Positions 33,456-45,884 of a DNA stretch of 64,000 bases are shown piece by piece (position 1 is the stretch's first letter; each line of letters starts with the position of its first letter). The notes below the pieces were generated by a model that saw nothing but the letters and a program-made list of their open reading frames with translations, ran no database searches and was not told where the DNA came from. This DNA comes from Megascapheus bottae (taxonomy: Eukaryota; Chordata; Mammalia; Rodentia; Geomyidae), in NCBI GenBank assembly GCA_024803745.1, contig JANJXV010000020.1:20872777-20936776 (forward strand), written 5' to 3'. A program made the translations under genes and the position numbers.

Positions 33456-35443
33456 ATATAACATGTCTATAGAATATATCCCTATAGAATATATCACATA
33501 TTTTTATGTCTATGTAGTTATGTCTATATCTCCAAGATTATGTCCATAACCTTGGGCACCCAAATACTGAATCATTGCTCTTGTACTATTTAGATCTGAT
33601 ATCCACATATTAAGGATACCATGTACAGAATCACAGATAATGTCCATGATCTGAGTCTCTGAAAGATAACTTGGTGAGAAGCATAAAAAAATTGTAAACA
33701 AATTTTGGAAAGCCTTAAAAGAGTAGAAAATGAGATAAATGGTTCATTGAAACTAATTTAATGCAGAAAAGTCTAATGGACATTCTGAAATCACTCTGCT
33801 CTTAGTGTTATTAGCTATATAAAATTAGGCTGTCAAATGCTGCTGTATGAATAGTCAGAAAGAAGAAAAAGAATCACAAGGGACAAATCACTGTCATTCA
33901 CCAAAGACTACCTGGCAGTTTAAGAATTAAGTTCACTCTTCAGGGCATGCTAGCCTCAGCTGTTATAAATATGCCAAATGCCTCTGTCAGCAGTCTCAAT
34001 AAAGAAGTGGCCTGTACCAATATGGTGTTTGTAAGAAGCAGACTGTTGCTCAGGGGAAAAGGGAGAAAAGCCATTTTGTTTCCAGTTATTGTCACTTTGC
34101 CTTTTACTTCAGATGAACAATTTCATAGCCAGTAACACTGAAAGGATTCTGGACATTGGGTAATAAACAGAATCACTCTAATTAAGTGGCATTTCTTTGA
34201 GGGCAGAGGACATCTGGACTATAGAGCAACCTGTTTCTGCATGGAATCAACAGCTAAACATTTGGGGTTTAAAATTCACTTTTTACTTGATCAAGAAATA
34301 TTGTATTCAGAATGGTAACTCCCTTGTGCCACTACTTAAAGGATAATAAATACATTTTAAGTCAAAAATTAAGTTTTAAAAACCTGCTGATTATTTATTT
34401 CCTCTCTATAAACTTTTACATATGGGTTTTCTCATATATCATATTATGACATTATTCTTCATAATGTCATAAACAAATATAGGTTTTTATTAAAACTGTT
34501 CTTTTTTGAATGAATGCAATTATACTTATTTCCATGTTTAGCATAATTTAAGACTTTCAAATTTAGATATTTCACTGACAAATCATCCAAGATTAGAAAG
34601 TAGTATATGTATGATACTTCAAAATCCCCAGGATTTTATTTGTGAAGTCATCACAGTAATAAATCTACGTGACTTGATCCCAATCAACTTATAGCTATTC
34701 TTTTAGCATTATTCTATTATTCTTTTAGAAGGTCTTTAATCTTTTTGAAGGTTCTCAGACCACAGAACCTTCTTGAATTCTACAGTCTAAGACTCTAAGA
34801 AGACTCAGGGCCTAGGGCAGGAAGTATATGAGCTACCTGGACTGGTTTACATGGATTCCTGAACAAATGAAAAGAACATTGTCATGAATCAGAACACATA
34901 ATATCAATGCTCATGTCTGTACACCCATTTATGAACTAAACACCGAGAGTTCTAGAGTTTTCTATTCTAGAGTTTTCCATCAGGACCCTCAAGCTATACT
35001 GATTAATTCTTAATCATGAGCCCTTAGCAGCCTCTATGGAGTAATTTGGGGTGTTCAACTCCAAAGGAAGCATTGGTAATAGGATTAAGAAATATTACCT
35101 ATGAATAAACACATTTTCTAAATATATAGTGAAACTAGCCAATGTACTGGTTTACTTAAGATATTTCTTGAAAGCATTTTGCACATCATTACCTCTTTTA
35201 CCATTCATTGATTCTAAGAGGTAAACAGATGGAAGGATGGGGAGACATTCAGATCAAGCACTCTCATTCAAAAGAGGCAAGAAACCAATCAAAGGGAGTA
35301 GGGGAGGAGAAACAGTGAAGAAAAATGTTTCAGCTATTACACATGCAGTCCGTGAGATTGGGCATTGTGGAAGCATATTCTACACGAACCAAAGCCTATC
35401 TACCCTCGTATCATGTCATCTTGCTAAAGAAAAAGGACTTTTT
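33456..35443. other. Unassigned AT-rich sequence
   Basis: No gene or recognised repeat. It contains the hairpin at 34444-34472. Confidence 0.5.
34444..34472. repeat. Perfect 12-bp inverted repeat
   Basis: TTATGACATTAT (34444-34455) and ATAATGTCATAA (34461-34472) are separated by a 5-base loop. It is AT-rich and not part of a repeat I recognise. Confidence 0.8.
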
Positions 35444-35595
35444 GAAGGGGGAAAACCAAGACAGGTGGGGGGGCAGGGGGGAGGGTAATGGGTACCAAGA
35501 CATGTGAAAGAGTATCAATGTATGTGAATTAATGCACCTTCTATCTGGCAAATATCATGTAACCCTTTTATTAATTACAATAAAAATATTTAAAA
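35444..35595 (+). mobile_element. LINE-1 3' tail-only insertion
   Basis: G-rich start ('caggtggggg' and 'gcagggggga'), then 'taatgcaccttctatctggc' and 'gtaacccttttattaattac', then AATAAAA. The TSD is AAAGAAAAAGGACTTTTT at 35426-35443 and AAAGAAAAAGGAATTTTT at 35596-35613 (17 of 18). Confidence 0.88.
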
Positions 35596-35633
35596 AAAGA
35601 AAAAGGAATTTTTTTAGCTTTTGTATCTTTTTT

Positions 35634-36107
35634 AATTATTTTCTTGTTGGGATAATGTATAGAGGGGTTACAGTTAAGTTTGTCAGGTTTACATTACTTC
35701 TTACACATTGATACCCCCTCTCATGGTTTTGTCCCATTTCCCCCCCAAACCCCTTCACAAACATCTTGTTTGCCTTTCTTATTTCAAATAAACAAATAAA
35801 CATATGTACAATATACCAGGTAACAAAGTCAGATTCAGTAACAATATGAGATTTAACCATAAGGGCAAAAAAGAGAAGAGAAATAACATAATACATTAAG
35901 AACAACAATCACACAAGACAAAGCTCTTGTTTCCATGTCCTAGAGATCTTTCATTTAGTCTCATCCTATATGACCTTATCTACCTAGGTTTTGAGCTACT
36001 GTAATCCTCTGCTAGATGTGTACTAATTATTACAAATGAGGGAATCCATTGAGCATATGTTCCTTTGGGTCTGGCTTACTTCACTTAATATGCTTTTTTT
36101 CAAGGGA
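35634..36107 (-). mobile_element. 5'-truncated LINE-1 3' UTR
   Basis: Antisense 3' UTR: 'ttgttgggataatgtataga', 'atttcaaataaacaaataaa', 'tttccatgtcctagagatct', 'ggtctggcttacttcactta'. It stops just short of the ORF2 end. It lies about 40 bp from the sense L1 tail at 35444-35595, in inverted orientation. Confidence 0.85.
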
Positions 36108-37576
36108 CATTAATATGGCTCCTTCATTTACACTTTGAAATTTATCTCCTTATTCTTCCTTTATATGACATCTACATCTATGTACTAAATTTGCTGATCT
36201 TCTATCTCAGCCTATGTTTTATGAGACTTTAAGTAAGCCATTATACTTGCTTATTCATTCTTCTCATTTCCTCTGTCACCTTCTATCTGTAGAGATCTTC
36301 TTTATAGATACATGGCTTATGCTGACATACTGGGATTCTTTTAAACATTTGTCTTGTGGTAGGTGAAACGTTCTACACTCTCTAATATCTGGATATAAAC
36401 TCAAGTCAGACTTCAAGCAGTACAGAAATTAAATGCTTCAAGTAGAAATGAGACATTTACATAAAGGAGTAGTTACCTTGCTAACAGCATGCAGAATGAC
36501 TTGGGTTTTACCCACATCTCAGTCAAAACATTATGCCTTACTATTGAACATCATGTTAGGATGGGAAAGGCGGTCCTCCAGAAACTCAAGGTATAGTTAC
36601 TAACTCTTCAGTTCTCTCACACTAAAAATGTATTCCTTTTCTTAACTTTCTGTTTTATCCTTACTAGCTAGCATAGTAACTGGTACAGTGCAGACATTCA
36701 TTAGTAACCAAACAAAGGAATTCCATAAGCAAATTGGTGATTTCAGATAATTCATTTTGGACTCAAAGAAGTAGTTCAATGGTGAAAAACAAGGTGTAGT
36801 TTAAGGTGGGGAGGAGAAGACTTTTGGGATGTGGTCTTCACTTCCTTACATAGTTATTGATAGTAATTTTCCATTACAAGATAACACAGTTGTCTTTGTT
36901 TCCTCTCAAATCTTGTTCCTAGATATATCTCTTTTGGCACTTTCTGAGAAGTTACTCCAACTCCACCCTTGTCTTATAACTAAAGTCTGGAATTAAACAG
37001 AAGAAATCAAGTAAAGGAAAATGCATGGTTTTTACTCACTATTTCATTTCTCTTCTATTTTTTGTTAAAATTTTCAGAATTCTACATGCGCCATTCATGG
37101 GGCTATTTTTCCAAATGACTCTAAATCATTAACACATCACTCTATAAAGACAGGTTCTTTCCCTGTTTCGTTCAGGAGCCCTTCTCAAGAGACAGGACTA
37201 GAACATTGCTTATAATAACCACTAAGTTATACTGCTACATGTGTTTATGCTGCATCTACCACAAGAAACATGCCATATGGAGCCTTTGCTGCTTTATATT
37301 ATGATGTGACTATCTATGTTCCTTTCTCATTCCCCAACTTGATACCTCATTTTCCAAATTGTTTTTTAATTTAAAAGCCATTCATGGATGATAATGGAAA
37401 GGGTGAACATAGTCACTTATTGAACTTTTATTGAATTATTCTCCCTTTGGGGGCTCATTAGTGCTACACTATAAGATTCTGCCACTGAGGGGCAGAACTG
37501 GATGATGTCAAAGCAAGAGTATGAAAAAAAATCATACCTATATACTTAGAGCTAGAGTTAGAAAGTAGTGTTACAT
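36108..37576. other. Unassigned AT-rich sequence
   Basis: No gene or recognised repeat. Confidence 0.5.
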
Positions 37577-37776
37577 GGCTGGGAGTTTGGCCTAGTGGTA
37601 GAGTGCTTGCCTACCATGCACAAAGAGCTGGGTGTGATTCTTCAGTACCACACACATAGAAAATGTCAGAAGTGGTGCTGTGGCTCAAGTGGTAATGCTC
37701 TAGCCTTGAGAAACCCCCAAGTACTGTGTTCAGACCCTGAGTTCAAGCCCCAGGACTGGCAAAAAAAAAAAGAAGT
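37577..37776 (+). repeat. IDL-Geo dimeric SINE
   Basis: 'ggctgggagtttggcctagt' head, box B 'gggtgtgattct', linker 'accacacacatagaaaatgt', right monomer 'cagaagtggtgctgtggctc' and an 11-base A tail. Probable TSD: GAAAGTAGTGTTACAT at 37561-37576 and GAAAGAATTGTTATAT at 37777-37792. Confidence 0.9.
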
Positions 37777-39046
37777 GAAAGAATTGTTATATAAGCTACC
37801 TTCCATAACTTTAAAAAATATAGATACATGAGAAGAAAAATTGTATTTCTTCAACATTCTAAAAGAGACACTGAAGCTTGGGCAACCTAGCTTTTCTGAA
37901 GTACACATAGCTGATAGAGGTCTGACCCTTTTTATGCTCCTTCCCCTTAGAAATGTTCTTTCTATCCAGCACTTGAGATTCAAGCGCATTCCACAGGGTA
38001 ATATACGTAGGAAGATAAAAGCAAATACTAAGCAGAGACAAGGATCCCTATTCTATTTACCATACTTGATTTTTTTCATGGTAACTTTCATCACAAAACA
38101 AATGACTAAAACCAGAGACATGAATGAGATTTATCCTAGTGGAAATAAGCCCTCCACAAAAACAAATCTATCTGTAGGAAAAAATTGGACAAGTCTACAG
38201 GAGGAGAGAAAGTATGAATAATGTTTGAAAGTGAGGGCAGTCATTGCAATTCTGGAGGGATGCGCAATCTCTGGACCACATGGCAGCTGCTTTCTAGACC
38301 TCTGCCACATTCTTCTCTGCGTGACTCTGAAGTCTTGGGGAGAAGGAAGACTTCCTTCCCTTCCCACTAATCATTCTTGACACCCAGTTGGCACACCCAT
38401 CAGACATAGTCTATTTGTGGCTTTCTAGGTCAGCTGACACTGTGTGAGAAGGGTAGTATTTATAGGTAGCCTAGGGTTGTAATTACTTCCAATAGTTACT
38501 TTGCATAGTTTTTGTGCAGCTCTAGTAGGCCTTTGCTATCCAAGGAATTCATTTGAACAAGTGTTCCTGGGTTCTTTAAGGAGGCAAATTTGACCTGAAG
38601 CTAAATAAGCTTAAGCTTTAGGCCCCTCACAGAGATGGGCTCATTCCAAGACCCAAGAACTCATACTGGTGTCTGCACAGTCATTTTGTATGATTGATAA
38701 AACTGCTGGTCATCTAGTCTATCTACTATTCAGAAATGACTGGAAGTGGATTGAATTAGAGATGCATTAATTTGGGTTTAATAAACCTTTGTGTTTATAG
38801 GTTATAATTTATACTCACTTATTTGCAAAGTGAAATGATTTCTAATGAGATCATCCACCTAGTAAGTAGAAGAGATGAAATTCAACCACCAATGCTAATG
38901 ATAAACTGTGAAGATAAAGTAATTCTTTCCTAAGTTGCTAACAATAGAGTGTAACTGTTTCTTTTATAAACCCCAATAAAGAAAAACTTCATTGCATTTC
39001 TATTTCTCTTTTCTCTTTAGAGAACAATCACCACAAAATTGTTATC
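37777..39046. other. Unassigned sequence
   Basis: No gene. The 126-codon frame at 37841-38221 has no recognisable domain, no clear splice context and Lys/Thr-rich content. It is probably a chance frame. Confidence 0.45.
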
Positions 39047-39223
39047 AAAAGTCGGTTCAAAGCTAGCTTGGACACTAAAGTCCATGAAACTCTTATTGTC
39101 AATTAACCACCAGAAAACACGAAGTGGTGTTGTAGCTCAAGGGGCAGGGTGGTAACCTTGAGCTGAAGAGCTCAGGAACAGAGCCCAGGCTCAGAATTCA
39201 AGTCCCACAACTGACAAAAAAAT
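39047..39223 (+). repeat. B1-like/Geo SINE, 5' truncated
   Basis: 'ggttcaaagctagcttggac', 'caattaaccaccagaaaaca', 'gctgaagagctcaggaacag' and 'ttcaagtcccacaactgaca', then A tail. Confidence 0.87.
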
Positions 39224-40094
39224 ATATCATTCAGCAGAGATGTAAATAAAAGTATATTTTAAATGACATGCATTTAATTAGTAAATCTGTATTCATTCTC
39301 TCAATTTATTTCTGTAATATTTTTCATATTCTCTAAATTTATACTGTGCTATTTTCTTTTTTAATTGACTTATACTTTATTTTAATAATGGTGATTTTTT
39401 TTCTTAAAAAGACCCCTAAATTGAATAAGCTGTATCTAGTCTCTATGAAATTTCTGCTTGTCGTTGCTGAAGATCTTGTAAAGAAAACAGAGACTGATGA
39501 TGTATTCTGGAGACAGGAGTTTAGATGTTTTCAGAAGAGCACTAGGGACCTCTTTGCCAGTGTACAGAAGATGAAACTCACCTGGAGATAGAGGAATATT
39601 AGTGCATTCTTTCTTACTTGAGGACTCAGCAAAGCAAATCCTGGAGAGTCAGAAATGAAACATTATGTGATATCCTATGGGTTAGCTTCCTTCAGCAAAC
39701 ACAAACAATATAGAGTGAGGTTCCGCTGTGCAGCCTTGTATTTTGAAGATATTGATGATGGAGAGAGTTTAGTGGAGAGATGATCCAGCACATTCTCCAA
39801 AAGGGTTGAGGAAATGGGCTTAGTGAGAACCTCATGGGATTAGAAAGAAAGAGGACCAAAAGTAGCATATCTAAAACCACCAACAGCAAGTCAGTGATGA
39901 CATGGACCAAGAAAAGGAATCAGGGAAGATAATAAGAGCATTGCAAGATTTTAATGCTAAGAGTTGTAATACTCAGCTGAGTCAATGGGAGTGTTTGGGA
40001 AATTTCTGGAGACATTTATGTTACTGTAACATTTGTCGAACATTATTGGAGTTGCTGGGAAGAATCTTAGTTGGTTTTCAACTTACAGAACATC
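39224..40094. other. Unassigned sequence
   Basis: No gene recognised. The 81-codon frame at 39346-39591 has no motif that I can name. Confidence 0.45.
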
Positions 40095-40112
40095 AAGACC
40101 GTTCTGTTTATG

Positions 40113-40243
40113 GGCAGGGTGGGGGGAGGAAAATGGGGACCAAGACACGAGAAAGGGTATCAACGTTTGTGAAGTAATGCACCTTCTATCTGGTGAATAC
40201 AATGTAACCCTTCTAATAACTACAATAAAAATATATATGAAAA
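40113..40243 (+). mobile_element. LINE-1 3' tail-only insertion
   Basis: It starts in the G-rich tract ('ggcagggtggggggaggaaa'), then 'gtaatgcaccttctatctgg' and 'caataaaaatatatatgaaa'. The TSD is AAGACCGTTCTGTTTATG at 40095-40112 and AAGACTGTTCTGCTTATG at 40244-40261 (16 of 18). The insert is about 131 bp, the shortest in the window. Confidence 0.9.
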
Positions 40244-40261
40244 AAGACTGTTCTGCTTATG

Positions 40262-43200
40262 ACATCCTGCTGAATATTGGCATTGAGTACATACAACATT
40301 TTATGGTTGTATTGTCCTGTTATATAAATATAAAGTACTTTAATATACTCTAAATTTTATGTCACATAAATAATGGAAATGTTTAAAACTTCTCTAAGTT
40401 TTATTTATTTCTGTTTATCTCCTTAGAATATCATGACCCAGTTGGAAAAGCTGAGTATATTATTTCCATTGTGGAATATACTGCACATAATTTATTTCAT
40501 ATGTATAGTTGTGATATTTACAGAGCCTATACTTATATTCAGAAATCTACTTTTAAATCACCAAGTTCAAATTTTCAACAGCAAGAAAACGTTTTCAAAA
40601 GCCTTAAAATCTTATCAACATAAATATGTGCAAGTCTCTCTTTTATTACTTGATTCTATTGTGGTGACTTCTGAGAATGTACATACTGTCAAAAAATGAT
40701 TCAAAGATGTTTGCTCAGTTTGTCTACAGAAAATAGGTTTCTCAAATACAGGACTAAAAGCTGATAAGGTAATAATCACAGAAACAGAATTTCCTAAGCT
40801 GTAGTCTAGGAATAAGGAGTATTGTTTGTATAAATTTTTGGCTAAGTCCATTAGCTGGCAACTTACATAGAAACTGAGTTAAGCCTTCTGACTTTAAATA
40901 GGACAAGCAGGATATGAAAGAAAACAATTTCAGTTGTTTAAGGCTACTCTAGAAAATTTTCAGTGACTTAGGTGTGTTCATACGTGACCACTGTCTGTGC
41001 TACATTACCACTACTAGTTCTATATCATTTCTATTTTTGGAATTTTTTGAAGTGTTGATATTCTTATGCTATTGCTAATAAGTTCACTTCTATTTTATAG
41101 GGCACTATCAAATTTTCTAATACAGTGATGAAGTTACAAAGTGATAGTGATTACATAAGTAGCCAATAGTTTAAATTGGATAGTCAAATAAGTATCAGTA
41201 AAGACTTTGATGGTGTACACATCAAGTCCAAAGGCACTCTACTCGTTAAAATGATTTTCAAGCTCTATATACCAAGCTCATTTCCAAGTCTTTAGTTTAT
41301 GATAAAAATCCACAAATATCTTTGCTTGATAATAAAATGATCTTCTATTTTCCATTGGTATTAGGTTAAATGAAGCTATATATAATTTTCTTCAGTAACT
41401 AAGGTATGCTTCCATTAGAACAAACCTCAAAACATTTATTTATTTATTTATTTTGTGGACCTGGCTGATGTTTCTGGCTCTTGACTTTTTACAGTAACTT
41501 TCCTACTTTACATAAATTATTTGTAGATTCAATGGCAGGCCTAGCCAGATAGAGAGCACAACCTATTAAACCCTGTATTTCTAGAGGTCAGTATTTTTCT
41601 CAGCATTATTATATCTAGATGTAGCATAGAAGGGAGAATGATATAATCCTTATTTCATTTGTGCCTTCGTTTGCTTACTATCATATGAATGGTCCCTGGT
41701 ACATTCTGTGTTTACAGTGAAGCCCTAAAATGTCTCAGCTAGTCCTAGAATGAACACATCCTGATCAAGAGGCCAGCTGTGATCTATTATTTGTTAGACT
41801 GCTGTCAAGGTGGCAAAACTCATTCTGTGTCTCTGATAATACTCTCTCTGCACAGTGAATTCACATAAAAATGATCAGCGACCAAGGTCACTAAAACTCT
41901 CTTCAGACTCTTAAGTTACTGAAAAGAATCTGTGATTCAAAAATAGGAAAACAAAGCTTTGTAAATCACAACTTGAGATTAAAAATTATAAATTTCCTTC
42001 TTTAAAATCAAACAGCAAAGATGGTAAGAGCTTAAAATTACAACCTCATGAAACATGATCCCAATCCTTGGTGAGTGTTCCAGTAGAGTAATAAAACATT
42101 CAACTTAGCAGAAAGTAATACACAATCTTGGGGCTACTTTGCATTCATTTTTTCAAGAATTTGTTTTCTTGAGCTTAAACGTGGTATCTCTGCTTGAGTT
42201 ACAATCAGGCAGGACATTATTGGCTACTTACCAAAAATAAATAAATAGAAAGAACAAACTAAATTGGGTTCTTTCCTGCACAGGTACTTTAATTTTTCTT
42301 TGCCAGTAGCAGCTGGGAAGAGGCAGGGACGACACCATGCTTCAGTTCAGCTTTACTTTTCAGCCTGGCTGACTCCAGATGCTAGGATTGCTTGGGAAAT
42401 GTAATTAGTTTCCATTAAATAACATCTGGCCAAACATAAACATTATATTTGGGATTCGAATAAAGGGAAGCACATTTCTACAGGGCAAGCTTGTTTACAG
42501 AATGATAGGGAAAAGATTAAGAAATTCTGTTCAGGCCACTGAGAAAGAGATAGCTTATTAGAGGTGTCTTTAAAAACATATTCACTGAGTTATTTCCCAT
42601 CTCCAGATTTTCTAAGTTAGCCTCTAATATAATTATATGACCCAAAATCTGTTCAGCTAATACCAAGTCAAATCCTATCGCGGTAAATATCAATTCAGCT
42701 GAAATCTCAGCATGTCTCAACCCCAGCCAAGAGTACATCTTTTTCAAAGTAAAATTAAAACACAGTTCTTATAACAAAAGATGAATGCTCTAGAAATTCA
42801 TGGGATGGAATTTGGGTGGCTGTTTCATGGGATAACATGTAGGAGTGAAGAAATGGGCCTCATATTAGTTTTTTTAAATAGGTGTAATAAATAACTATAT
42901 ACCTAACTAATCTCTAAATTAAGGTGCCAGAGGTGGGGATTGCACTAAGTACAATCGGGATTAATGGGAAGAATAATCATGCATCATTAAAAGAGCTTTT
43001 CTGTATGTGTGCTTATGATGTACTTCTCTTCTAATGTGGGACTAAAGATTGTATAACGACCAATGGGCTGATTATTGTCAACACGAACAAGAGATTCCAG
43101 TCTTTGACTATGAGAAATCAAGTAATTCATATTCTATAACACCTAAGTAGGAAAACATGTAGTTTCTTGTTCATCTTCATATTTGTAGTTATTTAGATAA

Positions 43201-43519
43201 AATTACCTGCAGTCATTATCCAGGGTTAAAAAAAAGAAGCCATTGAAAATCCATATTCAACATTAACTTTTGAAAAAAAAAGTTTGATGATAATGTAGCC
43301 TCAAGCACCCTCCAAATAAGTTTGTAAAGCCCTCCTCAAACATTACTGTTGTCCTGTGTCTGTGATTAGATTGACTACAGACATCATATATTAGCTCTAA
43401 ATAAGAACTTTTTTATATTACATGTTCTATGTGTAGAAAGCTATAGTTACTGGTGTTTGATCAAGTTACTCTATAAGCATAATGACCATATTCCTCACAA
43501 CCTAGTTCAGTTATTATGT
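40262..43519. other. Unassigned AT-rich sequence
   Basis: About 3.3 kb without a recognised repeat apart from an (ATTT)n run at 41434-41454. This is the longest repeat-poor stretch here. The part 42300-42460 is less AT-rich and compact. No coding signal is visible; the 88-codon frame at 40433-40699 has no motif. Confidence 0.5.
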
Positions 43520-44589
43520 GAAAATAGCAATCTTACCAAGGGCTATCTATAAATTTGACACAATACCCATCAATATCCCAATGTCATTCTTTAAAGAAAT
43601 AGAAGAGGCAATCCAAAATTTCATATGGAATAATAAAAGACCCTGTATAGCAAAAACACTTCTTAGCAGAAGGAGGAATTTCAATACGAAACTTTACACT
43701 CTATTACAGAGCTACAGTCACCAAAACAGCTTGGTACTGGCACAAAAACAGGCCTGAAGACCAATGGAATAGAACTGAGGACCCAGATATTAACCCACAG
43801 ACCTATGGCTACCTAATCTTTGATAGGGGAGCCAAAAAATAGAATGTAAGAGACAGACTCTTTAACAAGTAGTGCTGACAGAACTGGTTAAGCACCTACA
43901 GACAAGTAAAGTTGGATCCTTCTTTGTCACCCTGCACCAGGATTAACTCCAAATGGATCAAAGACCTTGAGGTAAAAGCAGATACACTGAAAACTCTACA
44001 AGAAGGAAGAGATACACTAGGTCTCCTTGGCACAGGTTGAAACTTTCTTAATAAGGACCCAGAAACAACAAATCAGAGAAAGTGGGACTGCATTAGACTG
44101 CAGAGCTTCTATATGGCAAAGGACATAGCTAGCAAATTAAGTAAGCCAGACTCAAAGGAACATAGGCTCAGTGGTTTCCCTCATTTGGGCTCTCCTAGCA
44201 GAGATTTACAATAGAACACAATCTAGAGACATTAGGCCAAATAATAAGACACTAAATGTAACTACCTCCAGGATAAGGAAACAAAAGCCAAAAAATGAGT
44301 GACTTCTGTCTTTAATATACTATGTTATCTCTCATCTCTTTTGCCATCCCTTGGTTATCCCATATTGTTACAATATTTCACCTTGTTATCTGATATATTT
44401 TATATGTGCTAAATTGATTATTTGAAATTGGATAGGGAAGGGGGGAAATCAAGATAAGTGGGGGAGGGTGGGAGAGAAATGGGGACCATGTCATGAGAAA
44501 GGGTATCAATGTTTGTGAAGTTATGCACCTTCTATCTGATGAATATAATATAACCCTTCTATTAATTGCAATAAAAATATTAAAAAAAG
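43520..44589 (+). mobile_element. LINE-1 3' part with internal ORF2 deletion
   Basis: It begins 'aaaatagcaatcttaccaag' and continues through 'aatagaactgaggacccaga' and 'ggcaaaggacatagctagca'. It then jumps at about 44140 straight to 'taagccagactcaaaggaac' in the 3' UTR region. About 0.8-1 kb of the ORF2 C-terminal code, compared with 28185-30690, is missing. The tail ends 'gcaataaaaatattaaaaaa'. It is the first of four head-to-tail L1 3' ends. Confidence 0.88.
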
Positions 44590-45462
44590 ATTCCACCTCA
44601 CTCCAGTTAGAATGGCCATGATCAAGAAATCTAATAACAACAGATGCTGGAAGGGACATGGCCAGGAGGGATCACTACTACACTGTTGGTCGGAGTGCAA
44701 ACTCCTTCAACCACTATGGAAAGCAGTTTGGCAGTTCTTCAAAAGACTAAACATAGAGTTCCCCTATGATCCAGCAATTCCACTACTTGGCATTTACCCA
44801 ATCGTCCAGAAACAAGAACATACTAAATCCACTAGCACAGCGATGTTCATTGCAGCACTATTTACCAGAGCACAGATATGGAACCAACCCAGATGCCCCT
44901 CAGTTGATGAGTGGATCAACAAGATGTGGTATTTGTACACAATGGAATTCTATGCTGCTGTCAGAAAGAATGACATCGCCCCATTTCTAAGGAAATAGAA
45001 AGACTTAGAAAAAATCATATTAATTGAAGTAAGCCAGACTCAAAGGAACATAGGCTCAGTGGTTTCTCTCATTTGTCATAATCGGTAGAAACCTTGGGCT
45101 CTCCTAGCAGAGATTTACAATAGAACAAAACCTAGATACATAAAGTCATATAGTATGATGACAAATGAAAGGACCTCCAGGATATAGAAACAAAAGCCAT
45201 ATAATGAGTGATTGTTTTTCTTAATGTACTATGTTATCTCTCATCTCTTGTGCTATCCCTTGGCTCTCTCATATTGTTATAGTATTTCACCTTGTTATAT
45301 GATATATTGTATGTAGGGGGAAAACAAGATGAGGGGTGGGGTCGGAGGGAATGGGAACCAAGACATGAGAAAGTGTATCAATGTTTGTGAAGTAATGCAC
45401 CTTCTATCTGGTGAATTTAATGTAACCTATTAATTACAATAAAAATATATGAAAAAAAGAAA
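44590..45462 (+). mobile_element. 5'-truncated LINE-1 with open ORF2 C-terminus
   Basis: It starts immediately after the A tail of the previous L1 ('attccacctcactccagtta'). The frame 44612-44998 (128 codons) is uninterrupted to the ORF2 stop region and shows LLHCWSECKLLQPLWKAVWQ and MWYLYTMEFYAAVRKNDI. The 3' UTR follows to 'caataaaaatatatgaaaaa'. No enzymatic domain is present. Confidence 0.9.
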
Positions 45463-45627
45463 AGCCATATAATGAGTGATTGTAATCCTTAATGTAGTAT
45501 GTTATCTCTCATTTCTCTTGTTGTCCCTTGTTTATCTCATATTGTTACCATATTTCACCTTGTTATGTGATACATTGTATATATGCTTATTTGGTTATTT
45601 GAAATAGGATAGGGAAGGGGGGAAACT
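45463..45627 (+). mobile_element. LINE-1 3' UTR fragment
   Basis: 'aaagccatataatgagtgat' through 'ttgaaataggatagggaagg' repeats the 3' UTR segment also present in the preceding L1. It starts directly after that L1's A tail and breaks off before the terminal G-rich tract. Confidence 0.82.
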
Positions 45628-45884
45628 TGGGTGAAGTTAGCAGGAGGAAGGAAAGGACAAAAGGAGATGATATCAGAGGTTGATATGGAGGGAGTATTTT
45701 ATAGAAGTACGTGAATATAGAACAAAACCTGCTGACATTGCCACAGAAGCAGAGAGGGGACTGAGGAGATAGGATAAATGAGATTAATTTTTAATGGTGT
45801 TCTTCATTCTCAAATATGAAAACATATAACAAAATCTTGTGTACAACTAGTATGTATTTTTTAAATGAACCAATGGAAGAAAAA
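45628..45884. other. Unassigned segment inside the L1 cluster
   Basis: It begins 'cttgggtgaagttagcagga' and ends with an A-run ('ggaagaaaaaaaa'), so it could be the 3' end of another retroelement family. I find no second copy of it in the window. Confidence 0.45.

Noticed and set aside
37481..37494. CTCF-like motif 'gccactgaggggca'
   Set aside because: Two core positions differ from the consensus, and one isolated weak match in 64 kb is expected by chance.
37841..38221. 126-codon open frame as a possible gene
   Set aside because: No recognisable domain, no splice or promoter context, and a composition expected from AT-rich non-coding DNA. Overlapping frames of similar length occur on the other strand.
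44612..44998. Functional LINE-1 protein
   Set aside because: Only the ORF2 C-terminal end is open. Endonuclease and reverse transcriptase are absent and no ORF1 exists, so it cannot be active.
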